Source of the DNA: Candidatus Poribacteria bacterium
GTDB taxonomy: Bacteria; Poribacteria; WGA-4E; GCA-2687025
DNA length: 38,317 bases
Direction: 5' to 3'
Assembly: GCA_028818695.1 (NCBI GenBank)
Contig: JAPPNK010000009.1
Location: 1 to 38,317, forward strand
Each line of letters starts with the position of its first letter. Position 1 is the first letter of the stretch. Both the position numbers and the translations under genes were made by a program. Under the pieces are notes generated by a model, which saw only the letters and a program-made list of their open reading frames with translations, did not search any database and had not been told where the DNA came from. Positions 30,641-38,317 of this stretch are shown piece after piece.

Positions 30641-32554
30641 ATGAAGCGGACTGAAAGGGAGCCAAAGCGCGGCGTAACCTTCCGCGCCGTTCTTCTCGGC
30701 ATTCTCCTCATGCCGGGGATGATCTACTGGCTTATCGAGATGGAGGTTGTCCGCTACACCCACCCGACGATGGCGCACCCGCTCTCCAATGTGGTCTTCA
30801 CCGTCTTTTGCGTCATGGGCGTCAACGCCGTTGTGAAGCGGTTCTGGCCGAGGGCGGCGCTCTCATCGACGGAGCTGCTGACCGTCTATCTCATCCTCGG
30901 CGTCGTCTCGACGCTCTGCACGCATGACCTGCTGGAAATACTAGTGACGCTGCTGCCGTACCCGTTTCAGTTTGCGACCCCTGAAAACGAGTGGCGCGAC
31001 TCCTTCATTCCGCTTCTGCCCGACTGGCTTGTCATTTCCGACCCTGACGTCCGCGCGCCGTTCTATGAGGGGGAGAGCTCCTTCTTCACGCGCCGGCATC
31101 TTTCGGCGTGGATCGGACCGTATCTGTGGTGGACAGGCTTTGTGTTCGCCCTGTTTTTGACGCTGCTGTGCATCAACACCTTCCTGCGCAAGCAGTGGAT
31201 TGAACGGGAGCGGCTCTCCTATCCGATCATCCAGCTGCCGCTGGAAATGACAGAGCCAAGAGGCGGTTTTTTTTTAAAACGGCTCATGTGGCTCGGCTTT
31301 GGCATCGCCGGCTTCATCAGCGTCGTGAACCTGCTGAACTCTATCTTCCCGGAGGTTCCGTATATCCCTGTGAAGCGGCAGAACATTCACCGCATGCTCG
31401 GCTTGCGCAATTTTGGCGCGATTCGCGTCGCGTTTTACCCGTTTGCGATCGGCGTCTCGTTTTTAATGCCGCTGGATCTGCTGTTTTCATGCTGGGTTTT
31501 TTACTGGGTTTACAAACTGGAAATATGGGTCGGGCGCGTGCTCGGTTTAAATCAGATCAGCGGATACCCGTTTGCCGATCAGCAGGGGTTCGGCGCCTAT
31601 ATGGCGGTGTTGGCGTTTGCGTTATGGACGGCGCGGCGACATCTGGCAGACGCGTTTCGTACCGTTTTTCGAGGCGGAGGCGGCGATTCTGAAGAGGCGA
31701 TGCCGTACCGCGCGGCGTTTGTCGGGCTGCTGTTTTCGGGCGCGTTTCTGGCGCTGTTTTCGGTTCGGGCGGGAATGTCGCTCTGGATATTCGTTCTCTT
31801 TTTTGCGATCTATTTTGCGCTGGGGACGATCATCGCGCGCATGCGGGCGGAGCTCGGATTCATCGTACATGACCTGCATAACATTGATCCGCATGGCGTG
31901 TTGATCGATTTTTTTGGGACGCGCCGCCTCGGTCCGCGCAACTTAACGATCTTCGCGCTGTATAACTTTTTTAACCGAGCGTATCGGGCGCACCCGTCCC
32001 CGGCGCAGCTGGAGGCGTTCAAAATAGCGGAGCGGGAGCGGGCGTCCCCGCGCCGTTTTGCGCTGGCGCTGATGGTCGCAACGCTGGTCGGAACCGTCTT
32101 GACCCTGACGATGTTGACGCACCATTACTACACGCATGGCGCGGACACGGGGCATTACGGACCATGGGCGCTCGGTTTCGGCCGCGGGACGTTTCGGGGG
32201 CTTGACCGATGGCTCTCATTCCCGACGGAGACGGACCAATTCGCCGTCGGAATGACCGGCTTTGGGGCGGCGCTGGGGAGCCTTATGATGTGGCTTCGGA
32301 TGCGTTTTTTATGGTGGCCGCTGCATCCGCTTGGGTATGCGATGTCGGGCAGCTGGGGCATGTTTAATTTATGGTGTCCGCTGTTTGTCGCGTGGGCGTT
32401 GAAAGCGCTCATCTTGAAGCAGGGCGGCTTGGGGGCATACCGCAAGGCGGTTCCGTTCTTCTTAGGTCTCGCGCTAGGCGATTACGTCTTCGGCTACGCA
32501 TGGAGCATGGCGGATGTCGCCTTCGACCGCTCGCTCTACCAGTTCTGGCCATGA
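30641..32554 (+). CDS. Multispan membrane protein, DUF6785/DUF6784 type
   Basis: A 637-aa integral membrane protein with about twelve or more hydrophobic helices. Landmarks that I associate with the DUF6785 family are TVYLILGVVSTLCTHDLLEIL, RERLSYPIIQLPLEMT and the C-terminal HPLGYAMSGSWGMFNLW. The overall pattern resembles oligopeptide-type (OPT) transporters, but no substrate is known. Such proteins are common in Planctomycetes-like and related genomes. The ATG at 30641 overlaps the stop of a four-codon frame (ATGGACGCGAAATGA); AAAGGA lies before that mini-frame. It is divergent from the cytochrome genes. Confidence 0.75.
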   Translation: MKRTEREPKRGVTFRAVLLGILLMPGMIYWLIEMEVVRYTHPTMAHPLSNVVFTVFCVMGVNAVVKRFWPRAALSSTELLTVYLILGVVSTLCTHDLLEILVTLLPYPFQFATPENEWRDSFIPLLPDWLVISDPDVRAPFYEGESSFFTRRHLSAWIGPYLWWTGFVFALFLTLLCINTFLRKQWIERERLSYPIIQLPLEMTEPRGGFFLKRLMWLGFGIAGFISVVNLLNSIFPEVPYIPVKRQNIHRMLGLRNFGAIRVAFYPFAIGVSFLMPLDLLFSCWVFYWVYKLEIWVGRVLGLNQISGYPFADQQGFGAYMAVLAFALWTARRHLADAFRTVFRGGGGDSEEAMPYRAAFVGLLFSGAFLALFSVRAGMSLWIFVLFFAIYFALGTIIARMRAELGFIVHDLHNIDPHGVLIDFFGTRRLGPRNLTIFALYNFFNRAYRAHPSPAQLEAFKIAERERASPRRFALALMVATLVGTVLTLTMLTHHYYTHGADTGHYGPWALGFGRGTFRGLDRWLSFPTETDQFAVGMTGFGAALGSLMMWLRMRFLWWPLHPLGYAMSGSWGMFNLWCPLFVAWALKALILKQGGLGAYRKAVPFFLGLALGDYVFGYAWSMADVAFDRSLYQFWP

Positions 32555-32573
32555 GGCGCGGCGTTTCTAAACT

Positions 32574-32597
32574 CCCCCTTGAAAAGGGGGACAGGGG
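32574..32597. repeat. C-run/G-run hairpin
   Basis: CCCCCTT-GAA-AAGGGGG (32574-32590) followed by ACAGGGGGG is a further member of the hairpin family found at 4411-4533. It lies between convergent genes and could also end transcription, although no T-run follows. Confidence 0.65.
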
Positions 32598-32626
32598 GGT
32601 TTACGCGCGGCAGAGCGGTCATTCTA

Positions 32627-33706
32627 CTAGTCAGCTATTGCGTCCAGGAGCTTCTTCTCGGCGGCGAGAGCCTTTTGCTTCGCCTCCAATGAGGAGGCTA
32701 GCCACCACAACCGCACCCCCTGGCGCTTGAAAAGCATATGCGCCTCGTAGTCGATTCGCATTGCATTCTCGCTAAGCGGCCACCCCTGCTCCAGATCCGC
32801 AGTCGTTAACTCCTCTCCGCGCCTTACCTTTGCCAGCAGCCCTTCTTTATAAGACACCGCTTTCTGCCCAGCGGCAAGAAGGCGGGCGGCGGCGGCGCGC
32901 TGTTGGTCGTTCTCGGCGGCGGCGGATAAGTTCTCAGCGCTTTCTATCCAGTTGCTGCGCGCCTCTACAACATCGCGAACCCTGTCATACTCTGTTTCTG
33001 CGGAGAGCATTTCTTTGAGGGCTGCGGACGCTTCTTTGAACATCTGGGAACGCTTTGTTCGCGCGGCCGCCCTCGCCTCGGCTCGTTTGAAGGGCCCTTT
33101 GACTTTGAGGACTGGCAACTTGTCTGCGGTTGCGTCCAAGCGCTTCTTCTCGGCGGCGAGATACTTTTGCGCCGCTTGGAGATACTTTTGCGCTGCCGCC
33201 GCCAGCTCCTCGGAGCCGATTTGCGCCGCTTTTTCTACAGCGGCTTGGGCGTATGGCATATAGACATTCTCTACGCTTTGGATCGAAGAAGCGATAGATC
33301 TCATGTCGCTTAGAATGGATTCCGCTTCTTCGGCGTCTCTCGATCTTTTGCCTTCAGAGGTGAGCTCCCGCAGCCACTGCTCGAGAGTTCCAGGACTGCC
33401 GGGGTAGAGCGCCGCGTCGATTTCCCCCATTCGAGCGTAATCGGCTTCTGTAAGAGAGCCGTCCTCCATGCGCTGCAAAATTTCAGGCAACTCCATATAC
33501 AGCACCGCGGTCGCCGCGGCGTCCTGCGCTGGGTCGCTGACGCCTGTCCCTGCTTCCGATTCGGCGCTTGTGTCAGAATTCAAAGGGGCGGCGGCTGTCT
33601 CCTGCGGCGGAGCCGGCTCATCCTTTCGCATTAATTGCAACAAGAAGAAGAGGCAAACGGCGGCGCACAAGGCTGCCAAAACTCTGACGATGTGCGAGGT
33701 TTTCAT
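32627..33706 (-). CDS. Membrane-anchored coiled-coil protein
   Basis: Unrecognised 359-aa protein. One transmembrane helix (about 7-26) is followed by a disordered, acidic Ala/Pro segment (30-65) and a long Lys/Ala/Glu-rich helical region with coiled-coil character. KYLAAEKKRLDATAD (181-195) is repeated at the very C-terminus as KALAAEKKLLDAIAD (345-359). The ATG at 33706 places the basic n-region correctly for a membrane anchor; an in-frame start at 33727 would add seven residues. It is downstream of prs on the same strand in the transcription sense. No enzymatic motif is visible. Confidence 0.65.
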   Translation of the reverse strand: MKTSHIVRVLAALCAAVCLFFLLQLMRKDEPAPPQETAAAPLNSDTSAESEAGTGVSDPAQDAAATAVLYMELPEILQRMEDGSLTEADYARMGEIDAALYPGSPGTLEQWLRELTSEGKRSRDAEEAESILSDMRSIASSIQSVENVYMPYAQAAVEKAAQIGSEELAAAAQKYLQAAQKYLAAEKKRLDATADKLPVLKVKGPFKRAEARAAARTKRSQMFKEASAALKEMLSAETEYDRVRDVVEARSNWIESAENLSAAAENDQQRAAAARLLAAGQKAVSYKEGLLAKVRRGEELTTADLEQGWPLSENAMRIDYEAHMLFKRQGVRLWWLASSLEAKQKALAAEKKLLDAIAD

Positions 33707-33806
33707 ATCTTCGCTCCCGCCAAGCAAGCCTTAAACTGAGCCCATGCAACCCTTTAAGATACGCCTTTATCGTAGCGCAACGATTTCCGCGGCGCAACCT
33801 TTTTAT

Positions 33807-34808
33807 TTAAACAGGAAACTCTAACTCCGCCTCCCGAAACACATGGCTCACCGACTCGCCCTTGTAGATGCGTCGAATCACCTCCGCCAGCAGCGGCGCT
33901 ATCGACAGGACGCGCAACTTCGGCAGCTGGGCGCGCTTCTCGTCCGAGATCGGAACCGTGTTCGTCACAATCACCTCGCGGATGCTTTCATGGTTCAGGT
34001 TCTCCAGCGCGTTGCCGACCAGAACGCCATGCGTCGCCGCGATGTAACACGGGTTCGCGCCCTCCTCCATCAGCGCCTTCGCCGAGTTGGAGATGGTCCC
34101 GCCCGTCGAGATCATGTCGTCCACGATGATCGGCGTCTTGCCGCGCACATCGCCCACCAGCGCGACCACCTCCGGCGCCGTCCCGCCGGGACCGCGCCGG
34201 CGCTTATGCATGAGCGCCATCGGAAGGTCCAGCAAACCGGCGTATTTTTCGGCAAACTTCGCCCGCCCGACATCCGGCGCGACGACCACCGCGTTCGATA
34301 AATCTTTCCCGCGCAGATATTTCACAAGCGTCGTCAAAGCGGTCAGATGATCCATCGGTATGGAGAAGAAGCCCTGTATCTGCGCAACATGAAGATCGAT
34401 AGAGACGACCCTGTCCGTCCCCGCGCGGATGAGAATGTCCGCTACCATGCGCGCGCTGATCGGCTCCCGCCCCGTCGATTTGCGGTCCTGCTTCGCATAG
34501 CCGAAGTAGGGAATTACCGTCGTTACGGACGCCGCGGACGCCCGCTTGAAAGCGTCCAGCATGACAAGCAGCTCCATCAGGTTGTCGTTGACGGGCGGAC
34601 CGGTCGGCTGAAGAATGAACACATCCGACTCGCGGACGCTCTCCTCCACCTGAACCCATGTCTCTGTGTCGGGAAAGGAATGGATCTGTATTTTGCCGAG
34701 TGTGACGCCGAGTATGTCGGCGATCTCTTTGCCTAAGCCTGGGTGCGCCCTTCCGGTGAAGAGGCGCAGCTGGTTTTCGTCTCCGTTCACGGCGTTGGAT
34801 GCGTACAT
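33807..34808 (-). CDS. prs: Ribose-phosphate pyrophosphokinase
   Basis: Makes PRPP from ribose 5-phosphate and ATP, feeding nucleotide, histidine and tryptophan synthesis; his and trp genes are both nearby. 333 aa with metal/ATP segments SIDLHVAQIQGFF and YFGYAKQDRKSTGREPIS, and the PRPP loop VDDMISTGGT. Class I length and motifs. AGGGGGA precedes the ATG, and a TATAAT-type promoter lies 40 bases upstream. Confidence 0.97.
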   Translation of the reverse strand: MYASNAVNGDENQLRLFTGRAHPGLGKEIADILGVTLGKIQIHSFPDTETWVQVEESVRESDVFILQPTGPPVNDNLMELLVMLDAFKRASAASVTTVIPYFGYAKQDRKSTGREPISARMVADILIRAGTDRVVSIDLHVAQIQGFFSIPMDHLTALTTLVKYLRGKDLSNAVVVAPDVGRAKFAEKYAGLLDLPMALMHKRRRGPGGTAPEVVALVGDVRGKTPIIVDDMISTGGTISNSAKALMEEGANPCYIAATHGVLVGNALENLNHESIREVIVTNTVPISDEKRAQLPKLRVLSIAPLLAEVIRRIYKGESVSHVFREAELEFPV

Positions 34809-34847
34809 GGGCGTCCCCCTGTGTGTGCCGTTCCCTGAAGCAATTAA

Positions 34848-34877
34848 ATTATACCCCCGCGCATGGCGAAAAGCGAA
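34848..34877 (-). promoter_or_regulatory. prs promoter
   Basis: A perfect TATAAT lies on the minus strand at 34848-34853. The -35 region about 17-18 bases upstream (TTCGCT) is weak. The transcript would start near 34841 and have a 33-base leader. Confidence 0.55.
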
Positions 34878-34888
34878 AATGTTTCACT

Positions 34889-34963
34889 CGCGCCTTGAAG
34901 TTGGACATTTGACAGATCAGGCGCTGTTCGCTTCAACCGAACGCCGTACCCAACTTCAGCGCG
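34889..34963. repeat. 75-bp inverted repeat, short relative of the MITE-like family
   Basis: CGCGCCTTGAAGTTGG (34889-34904) is answered by CCAACTTCAGCGCG (34950-34963). The left part GAAGTTGGACATTTGA also resembles the inverted end of the 162-bp repeat (AAAGTTGGGACATTTGA). It occupies most of the gap between trpF and prs. Confidence 0.6.
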
Positions 34964-34981
34964 AAGGCAGCGTCTCAGCTT

Positions 34982-35605
34982 TTATACGTTACAAGCCGCC
35001 TTTGCGGTACGGATAAACGCCGCCGTTTTCTCATGGTCTTTGACGCCGGGCGAGGCCTCCACGCCGCTGCTCACATCCACCGCATGCGGCTGAACCGTCT
35101 GAATCGCCCGCTCCACATTTTCTGGGGTCAAGCCGCCGGCGAGAATAACGCGCCGGAGCCGGCATGCCTCCCGCGCCAACTCCCACCGAAAGGAGCGCCC
35201 TGTTCCGCCCGGCTCCCCCTTGACGTAGGCGTCCAGCAGAAACGCGGCGCAGCCCCGATACGCCTCAAACGGAAAGTCGACCGAATCGCGCACGCGAAAC
35301 GCCTTCACCGCAGGGACGCCCAGATCGGCGCAGTATGCAGGCGGCTCGTTCCCATGCAGCTGAACGGCGCGCAGCCCGACCCGCTCCGCTGTACGGCGCA
35401 CATGCTCCATCGGCGCGTCCACAAAAACGCCGACGGACGACGCAAACGGCGGCAGCGCCTCCGCGATCTCCCGCGCCGTTTCAACCGAGACGCAGCGCGG
35501 ACTTTTCGGATAAAACACGAAGCCGAGAGCGTCCGCCCCCGCCTCATACGCCGCCAGCGCGTCCTCCAAGCGCGTGATTCCGCATATCTTGACGCGGACG
35601 CTCAC
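34982..35605 (-). CDS. trpF: Phosphoribosylanthranilate isomerase
   Basis: Amadori isomerase of tryptophan synthesis, a TIM barrel of 207 aa. The catalytic Cys is in KICGIT (residue 8) and the catalytic Asp in AVDVSSGVE; the phosphate-binding ILAGGLTPENV loop is present. Its start overlaps the end of trpC by four bases. Confidence 0.95.
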   Translation of the reverse strand: MSVRVKICGITRLEDALAAYEAGADALGFVFYPKSPRCVSVETAREIAEALPPFASSVGVFVDAPMEHVRRTAERVGLRAVQLHGNEPPAYCADLGVPAVKAFRVRDSVDFPFEAYRGCAAFLLDAYVKGEPGGTGRSFRWELAREACRLRRVILAGGLTPENVERAIQTVQPHAVDVSSGVEASPGVKDHEKTAAFIRTAKAACNV

Positions 35606-36387
35606 CGCCCCCTCCCCCGCAGCTCGGCGATCTTCTCGGAGACCGACTCAGCGCGCATGAGCGACTCTCCAATCAGAACCGCGTCGACTCGATGCGCTTC
35701 CAGCTGGCGCATATCGGCGCGCGCGCGGATGCCGCTTTCGCTCACAAAGACGATCTCTTTAGGGACGCGCGGGCGCAGCGCGAAGGTTGTCTCCAGCGTC
35801 GTCTCAAAGGTGCGCAGATCGCGGTTGTTGACGCCGATCATGCGCGGCTCCGCCGACAAGGCGCGCTCCAGCTCCGCTTCGTCATGAACCTCGATGAGCG
35901 CGGTCATCCCAAGCCGTTCCGTCAACCGTTTGAGGCTGCGCAGCTCCGCGTCGTCCAAGACGGCGGCGATCAGCAGAACGGCGTCCGCGCCCGCCGCCCG
36001 CGCCTCCCATACATGGTAAGGTTCTAAGGTGAAGTCTTTGCGGAGTATCGGCAGGCGGACGGCTCCGCGTATTTTGGTCAAATAGCGCAGCGAGCCTTGA
36101 AAAAAATGTTCGTCGGTCAAAACGGAGAGCGCGTCCGCCCCGGCGGCTTCATACTCCCGCGCGATCTGAACGGGGCGAAAATCGGCGCGGAGAACGCCTT
36201 TGGAGGGGGACGCTTTTTTCACCTCGGCAATGAGCCTCGGCGCGCCGTTGAAGCGCAGCGCGTCGGCGAAAGGGCGCGGCGCGGGAGCCGCCTCGGCGGC
36301 AGACTGCAGCTCTCTCAACGGCGTATCGGCGCGGCGCTGTTCCGTCTCCTGACGCTTATGCTGAACGATGCGTTTTAGCGCGCTCAT
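35602..36387 (-). CDS. trpC: Indole-3-glycerol phosphate synthase
   Basis: Closes the indole ring from carboxyphenylamino-deoxyribulose phosphate. 261-aa TIM barrel with catalytic segments IAEVKKASPSKG, LRKDF, IEVHDE, VNNRDL and SESGI all intact. It is coupled to an upstream lipoprotein gene (ATGA overlap) and to trpF downstream. The rest of the trp pathway is outside the window. Confidence 0.96.
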   Translation of the reverse strand: MSALKRIVQHKRQETEQRRADTPLRELQSAAEAAPAPRPFADALRFNGAPRLIAEVKKASPSKGVLRADFRPVQIAREYEAAGADALSVLTDEHFFQGSLRYLTKIRGAVRLPILRKDFTLEPYHVWEARAAGADAVLLIAAVLDDAELRSLKRLTERLGMTALIEVHDEAELERALSAEPRMIGVNNRDLRTFETTLETTFALRPRVPKEIVFVSESGIRARADMRQLEAHRVDAVLIGESLMRAESVSEKIAELRGRGR

Positions 36388-37010
36388 TCTATTTGCGGCT
36401 CATTCCATTTGTGCCAGCGCGTGATCAAGACTCCTCCAAACGCTGTGTTGACGATCAAGGTTAGAATCTGGTTTTCAGCGTCCCATGCATAACCCGCAAC
36501 GACCATGTGAAACATGGGGCTTTGTCCATGTCCCAAGAGTTCGAAAAGCGGCTGCGCTGGATAGTTGAGCGTCAGGAGTATCAATCGCTTCTGCCTCAAA
36601 TCCACTGACAGCAGCAGATACTCTATAGGGTCCCAATCTCGCAAGACCAAGGCGCGGCGGATTGTCAGAGTATGGTACTCATTTGGACCTTCTTTTTTCG
36701 GGGCAATATCCAGCCAGTCGCGATCTAGCAGTATGACGCTGCGCGCATTGTCGGCCCAGTCCATGTGCGCCCAGTCCGCTTCCACCCAGCCTTCCGCAAC
36801 ATCTGTGCTAAACTGGGCTATCATCCGATAACGCCCTGAAAACGCGGCAATCCAATCGTCCATCGCCTGCTGGTGAATGTTAGACGCAGGAGCCGCGCTG
36901 GGAGCCGCGCCATCCGTATCAATGTCTAACGGCGAGCCGCTTTCGCAGCCGCTCCAACACAACGCAGACAGCGCAGCGACAATCAACATGCGTCTCAAAC
37001 CGCGCTTCAA
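36384..37010 (-). CDS. Lipoprotein of unknown function, upstream of trpC
   Basis: No family recognised. The frame is open to 37040, but the start preferred here is TTG at 37010: GAAGGAG lies five bases upstream and the product then begins with a basic n-region (KRGLRR), a hydrophobic core and lipobox CWSGC, a textbook lipoprotein signal. The product has 208 aa. The mature domain (about 55-205) is beta-rich with many Trp residues (ADWAHMDWADNA). Its stop overlaps the trpC ATG, so a membrane lipoprotein is cotranslated with a cytoplasmic Trp enzyme; this may be simple gene packing. Confidence 0.7.
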   Translation of the reverse strand: MKRGLRRMLIVAALSALCWSGCESGSPLDIDTDGAAPSAAPASNIHQQAMDDWIAAFSGRYRMIAQFSTDVAEGWVEADWAHMDWADNARSVILLDRDWLDIAPKKEGPNEYHTLTIRRALVLRDWDPIEYLLLSVDLRQKRLILLTLNYPAQPLFELLGHGQSPMFHMVVAGYAWDAENQILTLIVNTAFGGVLITRWHKWNEPQIE

Positions 37011-37066
37011 AGGCTCTCCTTCGAGGTTGCTGGACGTCAACGGAAAAACCTATCCATACTAGCGAC

Positions 37067-37096
37067 AGCATAACCTATAACGCATCATAACAGCAA
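37067..37096 (-). promoter_or_regulatory. Candidate promoter of the lipoprotein-trpC-trpF unit
   Basis: Minus-strand TTGCTG (37091-37096), 18 bases, TATGCT (37067-37072). A TATGAT hexamer also occurs slightly upstream and may be used instead. No trp leader peptide or attenuator is seen. Confidence 0.35.
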
Positions 37097-37146
37097 CCTA
37101 TTTGCCGACTTTGCCGCGCCATGCGATATTCGGTTCCCATGTTCTT

Positions 37147-37641
37147 CTAGGCGCCAGACCATTTTACAGGCTTCAAGTCCTTGCGCAGGCGCAAAGGATG
37201 GCTTGGCTCGCCGCTTTTGTTGAAGCGCAGAACGCGGATATTCGGATGCCATGACAGGAGTTTTCGTACCTTCTCTCCCCGTCCCATCAAGCGCCCACTG
37301 TCGCCCCAGGCGGCGACAACGCATTTCGATCTTTTTGCCATCTCCAGAATAGCGGCGTCGTTCTCCTGCCCCACCGGATCCATATCCGAACGGCGAAGCT
37401 CCCGAGGATCTGTAGCCCGCCAAGCAAAGAGGTTGCCCACGCAAAGAGCGCCGTAACCCCATCGCTGAGCGTAACCCAAACAGCGTTTTATCGTCTGGTC
37501 GTCCCGTTCGGCGTCCGCAGTGGAGGGGTTCAGCATGAGGAACATGAGAACGGCGCCGGAACCCCATCGGCGGCCGAGCTGATAGCGGTACTGTCCGCAT
37601 TCTGAAAACCTTGCCGACCCCTGAATGTTCATGCCGCGCAT
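37147..37641 (-). CDS. DUF1643 family protein
   Basis: 164 aa. Conserved features of DUF1643 are present: the LNPSTADAERDDQTIKRC segment (about 37-54), WGYGALCVGNLFAWRATDP (about 61-79), the PVGQENDAAI stretch and VVAAWGDSG. The family's biochemical role is not established; members are scattered in bacteria and phages. It ends about 50 bases upstream of the candidate trp-unit promoter, so it is probably a separate transcript. Confidence 0.85.
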   Translation of the reverse strand: MRGMNIQGSARFSECGQYRYQLGRRWGSGAVLMFLMLNPSTADAERDDQTIKRCLGYAQRWGYGALCVGNLFAWRATDPRELRRSDMDPVGQENDAAILEMAKRSKCVVAAWGDSGRLMGRGEKVRKLLSWHPNIRVLRFNKSGEPSHPLRLRKDLKPVKWSGA

Positions 37642-37705
37642 GATGTCCTGGCTGTCGCCGTCCAGATTGTCTGCGAGGCGAAGTTAGCGGCGCGCGTTTC
37701 TTGTT

Positions 37706-38317
37706 TCATTTTTCTTTAAACAGCTCCCTCTGTTCGTCTCGCTGTTTTCCAACAACGCGCGCGCTCAGGAGCTTCCGTTTGCCGTCAGTTTGTTCAAGGA
37801 TGCCGCTCAACGTAATCTGCGCTTCCTTATCATGCGCTTGAACCGCCTTCGAGTAATCGCCTTCTTCTAAAACCGCGCTGACCCGCCGACTCTCCCCTTC
37901 GAGCGTTGTTTTCAGAGTGATCGTGCCTTTCTTTTTATTTTCGGGGCGATGAAGACGCTCCACAATGCCGGTCAGTATTTTGTCCGGCATCTCCTTTTGC
38001 TGTTTCAGTTCGGCAGCCGCCTCTTTCAAGATCCCGACATCGCCTTTGAAAAAGCGGGCTTCGGAGAAGTCTGTTTTCATCGGCAGCGTCTTCGCCCAGG
38101 TGGTTTCAATACGGAGCGAAGGAAACGGCTTTGCCATCTTGACAAGCGCTTTGCAAAGGTTAGAGCTGACCCCCTTTTTAATCGCGCGCTCAAACGCCCC
38201 TCTTTCGCCCTCCGCCGTCTGGTCAACAGCGGCTCTGGCGGCATCAAGCGCTTCCATCAAGCGGTAGTACCTGAAGGCGATGGAATTCATTAGGGCATAT
38301 TTTTGACCAAGACGAGC
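37706..38317 (-). CDS. Unknown protein, incomplete at the window edge
   Basis: An ATG at 38290 opens a 194-aa frame, but the same frame stays open to the last base and reads ARLGQKYAL before that Met without a change in character, so the true start is probably outside the window. The visible part is Lys/Glu/Ala-rich: a helical N-terminal region, then from about residue 115 (counted from that Met) alternating strand-like segments (TITLKTTLEGESRRVSAVL, AQITLSGILE). No known motif, signal or membrane helix. Part of its sequence is repeated at 1-54. Confidence 0.65.
   Translation of the reverse strand, partial: ARLGQKYALMNSIAFRYYRLMEALDAARAAVDQTAEGERGAFERAIKKGVSSNLCKALVKMAKPFPSLRIETTWAKTLPMKTDFSEARFFKGDVGILKEAAAELKQQKEMPDKILTGIVERLHRPENKKKGTITLKTTLEGESRRVSAVLEEGDYSKAVQAHDKEAQITLSGILEQTDGKRKLLSARVVGKQRDEQRELFKEK
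38263..38316. repeat. Right copy of 54-bp terminal inverted repeat
   Basis: Reverse complement of 1-54, without mismatch. Here it is coding sequence within the incomplete gene. Confidence 0.95.

Overview
The window looks like a stretch of bacterial chromosome from a G+C-rich, Gram-negative-type organism, probably a metagenome contig. Support comes from lipoprotein signal peptides, a DacA-type carboxypeptidase, split operons of core genes, and a quinone (ubiD-menG-ubiX) cluster. Two FGly-type sulfatases, a GH5-like hydrolase, a DUF6785-type multispan protein and many short palindromic intergenic repeats fit sponge or marine lineages such as Poribacteria, Latescibacterota or Hydrogenedentota. 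That placement is a guess from gene content, not a phylogenetic result. I see no phage module, CRISPR array or intact insertion sequence.

Layout. 1-290: truncated gene copy and repeats. 291-1487: dacA (+). 1527-4308: ubiD-menG-ubiX (-), probably late menaquinone synthesis. 4574-6782: sulfatase and a membrane-anchored protein (-). 7014-8926: groES-groEL (-) behind a promoter overlapped by a CIRCE operator. 9233-12530: tRNA-Thr-secE-nusG-rplK-rplA-[L10 leader]-rplJ-rplL (-), with near-identical 162-bp MITE-like repeats in the same orientation on both sides (9041-9202 and 12608-12769). 12855-16240: small membrane protein, binding protein and fused ABC permease (+), without an ATPase. 16309-16482: tiny zinc-ribbon gene (-). 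16623-17924: DNA methyltransferase with an HNH-like tail (+). 18024-23805: murA, hisD, hisC, hisB, hisH and a lipoprotein (+), with a repeat array between murA and hisD. 23802-26496: GH5-like hydrolase and second sulfatase (-).

26500-28441 is the least familiar part: a repeat-rich spacer, then three consecutive + strand genes I do not recognise. They are a 70-aa protein with two copies of a W-P-SAGK motif, a two-helix membrane protein broken by a -1 frameshift, and a 170-aa protein with three copies of a helical repeat built on AAP-x-x-W-x-AY. 28514-30495: a Tat-exported intradiol dioxygenase and two paralogous cytochrome P460-like lipoproteins (-). 30641-32554: DUF6785-type membrane protein (+). 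32627-37010: anchored coiled-coil protein, prs, trpF, trpC and a lipoprotein (-). 37147-38317: a DUF1643 protein and an unknown gene running off the right edge.

The window begins and ends with the same 54 bp in inverted orientation. At the right end this lies inside the open reading frame that leaves the window; at the left end the same coding bases lead into a different, quickly terminated frame. This points to a repeated gene segment at which an assembly would break. The best candidates for undescribed biology are the repeat-protein cluster at 27001-28441, the mobile repeat family with its unusual placement around the ribosomal operon and between murA and hisD, and the methyltransferase-HNH fusion.
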